NCBI GenBank assembly: GCA_025057245.1
Contig: JANWYC010000086.1
Coordinates: 1 to 5,379, forward strand
Reading direction: 5' to 3'
Length of the DNA: 5,379 bases
Source: Aquificaceae bacterium
Lineage (GTDB): Bacteria; Aquificota; Aquificia; Aquificales; Aquificaceae
Part shown: piece by piece, positions 4,067-5,379 of the stretch
Layout of the letters: every line of letters begins with the position of its first letter
Position numbering within the stretch: the first letter of the stretch is position 1
Notes under the pieces: generated by a model
Databases searched by the model: none
The model's input: the letters and a program-made list of their open reading frames with translations, nothing else
What the model was told of the DNA's origin: nothing
Made by a program: the position numbers and the translations under genes

Positions 4067-5379
4067 ATGAAGCTTTTTATAGTGGAAAGCCCGACGAAGG
4101 CTAAAACTATATCAAAGTATTTGGGTAAAGGCTGGATTGTTAAGGCTACGCTTGGACACATAAAGGACTTGCCCAAAGATAGCTTGGGTGTGGACGAGGA
4201 AACGCTTAAACCCACCTTTGTGTGGATAAAAGGTAAGAAAAAGGTCTTTGAGCAGATAGTAAAGATTGCGGAGAAATGTCAAGGTATTTTTGTAGGAACA
4301 GACCCAGACAGAGAGGGAGAAGCCATAGCTTACTTCGTTTACAAAGAGTTGGAAAAGCTAAAAAAACCCATAAGCAGGGTCATCTTCTACGAGATAACTA
4401 AGGAAAGCATAAGGGAAGCGGTGGAAAATCCAACGGAGATAAACATAAATCTGGTAAGGGCGCAGTTTGCACGCAGAGTTCTTGACAGGCTCATAGGCTA
4501 CAAGCTCTCCCCCTATCTTTGGAGAGCTCTGAGAAAGCAAAATCTTTCAGTTGGTAGAGTGCAATCGCCCGCCCTCAGGCTTATAGTGGAGAGGGAAAGA
4601 GAGATACAGGCTTTCAGGAAAAAGGAAGACTACTACATAAAGGCAATCTTTGAAAAGGATGGCGTGGAGTTCTCCGCCCTTTGGGATTACAGGTTTGAAA
4701 AGCCTGAAAACGCAAAGCCTTTTCTTGAAAAGCTTAAGGATGCGCTATTTGAGGTTGTTGAATACACGGAGCAGGAGGAGAGAAGAGAGCCACCACCACC
4801 CTTTATAACTTCCAGTCTTCAGTCGTTGGCAAGCCAGAAGCTAAACATGAGCGTGGAGCAGGTGCAGAAAACCGCCCAGAAGTTATACGAAGAGGGCTAC
4901 ATAACCTATCCCAGAACTGACAGTCATAGGATGAACCCACAAAAGGCGAAGGAGTTTATGAGTTACATAAGCAAGCTCTACGGAGAGAAATACGTAGGAA
5001 GGCTAAGAACCTTTAGGGAAAAGTCCACTGCGCAAGGAGCTCACGAGTGCATAAGACCAACTAAGGTAGAAACACCACCTCTTGAGGGCAAAGAGAAAGA
5101 GCTCTACGCTCTTATATTTCAAAGAACTCTTTCAAGCCTTTCCAGTCCAGCGGTTTTACTCAAAAAGAGAGCTCTCCTAATTCCCCTTTACGAGAAGAAG
5201 AAGGGTGAGGACATAAAATTTGTGGCAAAGGGCATGGAGCTTGTCTTTGAAGGATATTTGAGAATATACTCGGAGGAGTTGGAACTTTCTAAGTTGCCCG
5301 TTTTAAAGGAAGGTGAAGTTCTAAAGCCTAAGAAGATTACCCTTGAAAAAAGACAAACCAAACCACCGCAGAGATACAC
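4067..5379 (+). CDS. topA: DNA topoisomerase I, type IA, N-terminal 437 residues (cut by window edge)
   Basis: This enzyme relaxes negative supercoils by cutting one strand through a 5'-phosphotyrosine link. The frame is open from the ATG to the window end without a stop. The Toprim domain begins MKLFIVESPTKAKTI (acidic E7) and holds the metal-binding TDPDREGEAIA (D79, D81, E83). SVGRVQSPALRLI at 161-173 is the type IA core motif. PPPPFITSSLQ introduces the strand-gate region, and the catalytic Tyr is Y281 in ITYPRTDS, with R283 and D285. H326 in AHECIRPT matches the conserved active-site His. All visible catalytic residues are present. The absence of a helicase domain before the Toprim domain shows it is not reverse gyrase. 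The C-terminus, including any zinc ribbons, lies outside the window. The start is fixed by an in-frame TAG just upstream (4061-4063) and by the family N-terminus. It has no usable Shine-Dalgarno site. Confidence 0.96.
   Translation, partial: MKLFIVESPTKAKTISKYLGKGWIVKATLGHIKDLPKDSLGVDEETLKPTFVWIKGKKKVFEQIVKIAEKCQGIFVGTDPDREGEAIAYFVYKELEKLKKPISRVIFYEITKESIREAVENPTEININLVRAQFARRVLDRLIGYKLSPYLWRALRKQNLSVGRVQSPALRLIVEREREIQAFRKKEDYYIKAIFEKDGVEFSALWDYRFEKPENAKPFLEKLKDALFEVVEYTEQEERREPPPPFITSSLQSLASQKLNMSVEQVQKTAQKLYEEGYITYPRTDSHRMNPQKAKEFMSYISKLYGEKYVGRLRTFREKSTAQGAHECIRPTKVETPPLEGKEKELYALIFQRTLSSLSSPAVLLKKRALLIPLYEKKKGEDIKFVAKGMELVFEGYLRIYSEELELSKLPVLKEGEVLKPKKITLEKRQTKPPQRY

Noticed and set aside
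4358..4540. Minus-strand reading frames at 4358-4540 and 5188-5379 as possible genes in an apparently empty right end.
   Set aside because: The plus strand here is a continuous topoisomerase I frame with catalytic motifs; it has no stop only because it runs off the window.

Overview
This looks like chromosomal DNA from a thermophilic, probably autotrophic member of the Aquificales, in the Hydrogenobacter/Thermocrinis/Aquifex neighbourhood. That assignment is an inference. It rests on heavy use of AGA/AGG (Arg) and ATA (Ile) codons, charged compact proteins, very tight gene packing, a class II-type histone-deacetylase homologue, and an isocitrate dehydrogenase, an enzyme these organisms use in the reductive TCA cycle. 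No mobile element, CRISPR array, tRNA or rRNA was seen.

Layout. The left half reads leftward. At bases 1-200 is the start of an NADP-type isocitrate dehydrogenase (icd), cut by the window edge. Next comes a 207-base spacer holding four alternating inverted copies of a 6-mer. Then follows a two-gene operon on the minus strand: lysyl-tRNA synthetase (2844 to 1141), with a stand-alone FAD/NAD(P)H oxidoreductase of the ferredoxin-NADP reductase fold (1139 to 408) immediately downstream. The right half reads rightward: a histone-deacetylase-like zinc hydrolase (2883-3812), a 68-residue two-helix membrane protein that starts at the base after its stop codon (3813-4019), and the first 437 codons of DNA topoisomerase I (4067 to the window end, open at the 3' end).

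The most interesting spot is the 38-base gap (2845-2882) between the lysyl-tRNA synthetase and deacetylase-like genes. It contains two perfect TATAAT boxes, each with a TGn extension, facing opposite ways as arms of one near-perfect 22-base palindrome. Each box lies 7-9 bases from the only possible start codon of its gene, and neither gene has a Shine-Dalgarno site. The sequence therefore predicts a mirror-image divergent promoter pair giving two leaderless mRNAs, probably unable to fire at the same time. The genes inside the operons (the oxidoreductase and the small membrane protein) do carry strong Shine-Dalgarno sites.

A second notable point is that the lysyl-tRNA synthetase (567 residues) carries about 80 extra residues at the N-terminus that look like a second OB-type domain. 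No clearly new multi-gene system is visible. The genes are mostly housekeeping, and the novelty lies in regulation and domain architecture.
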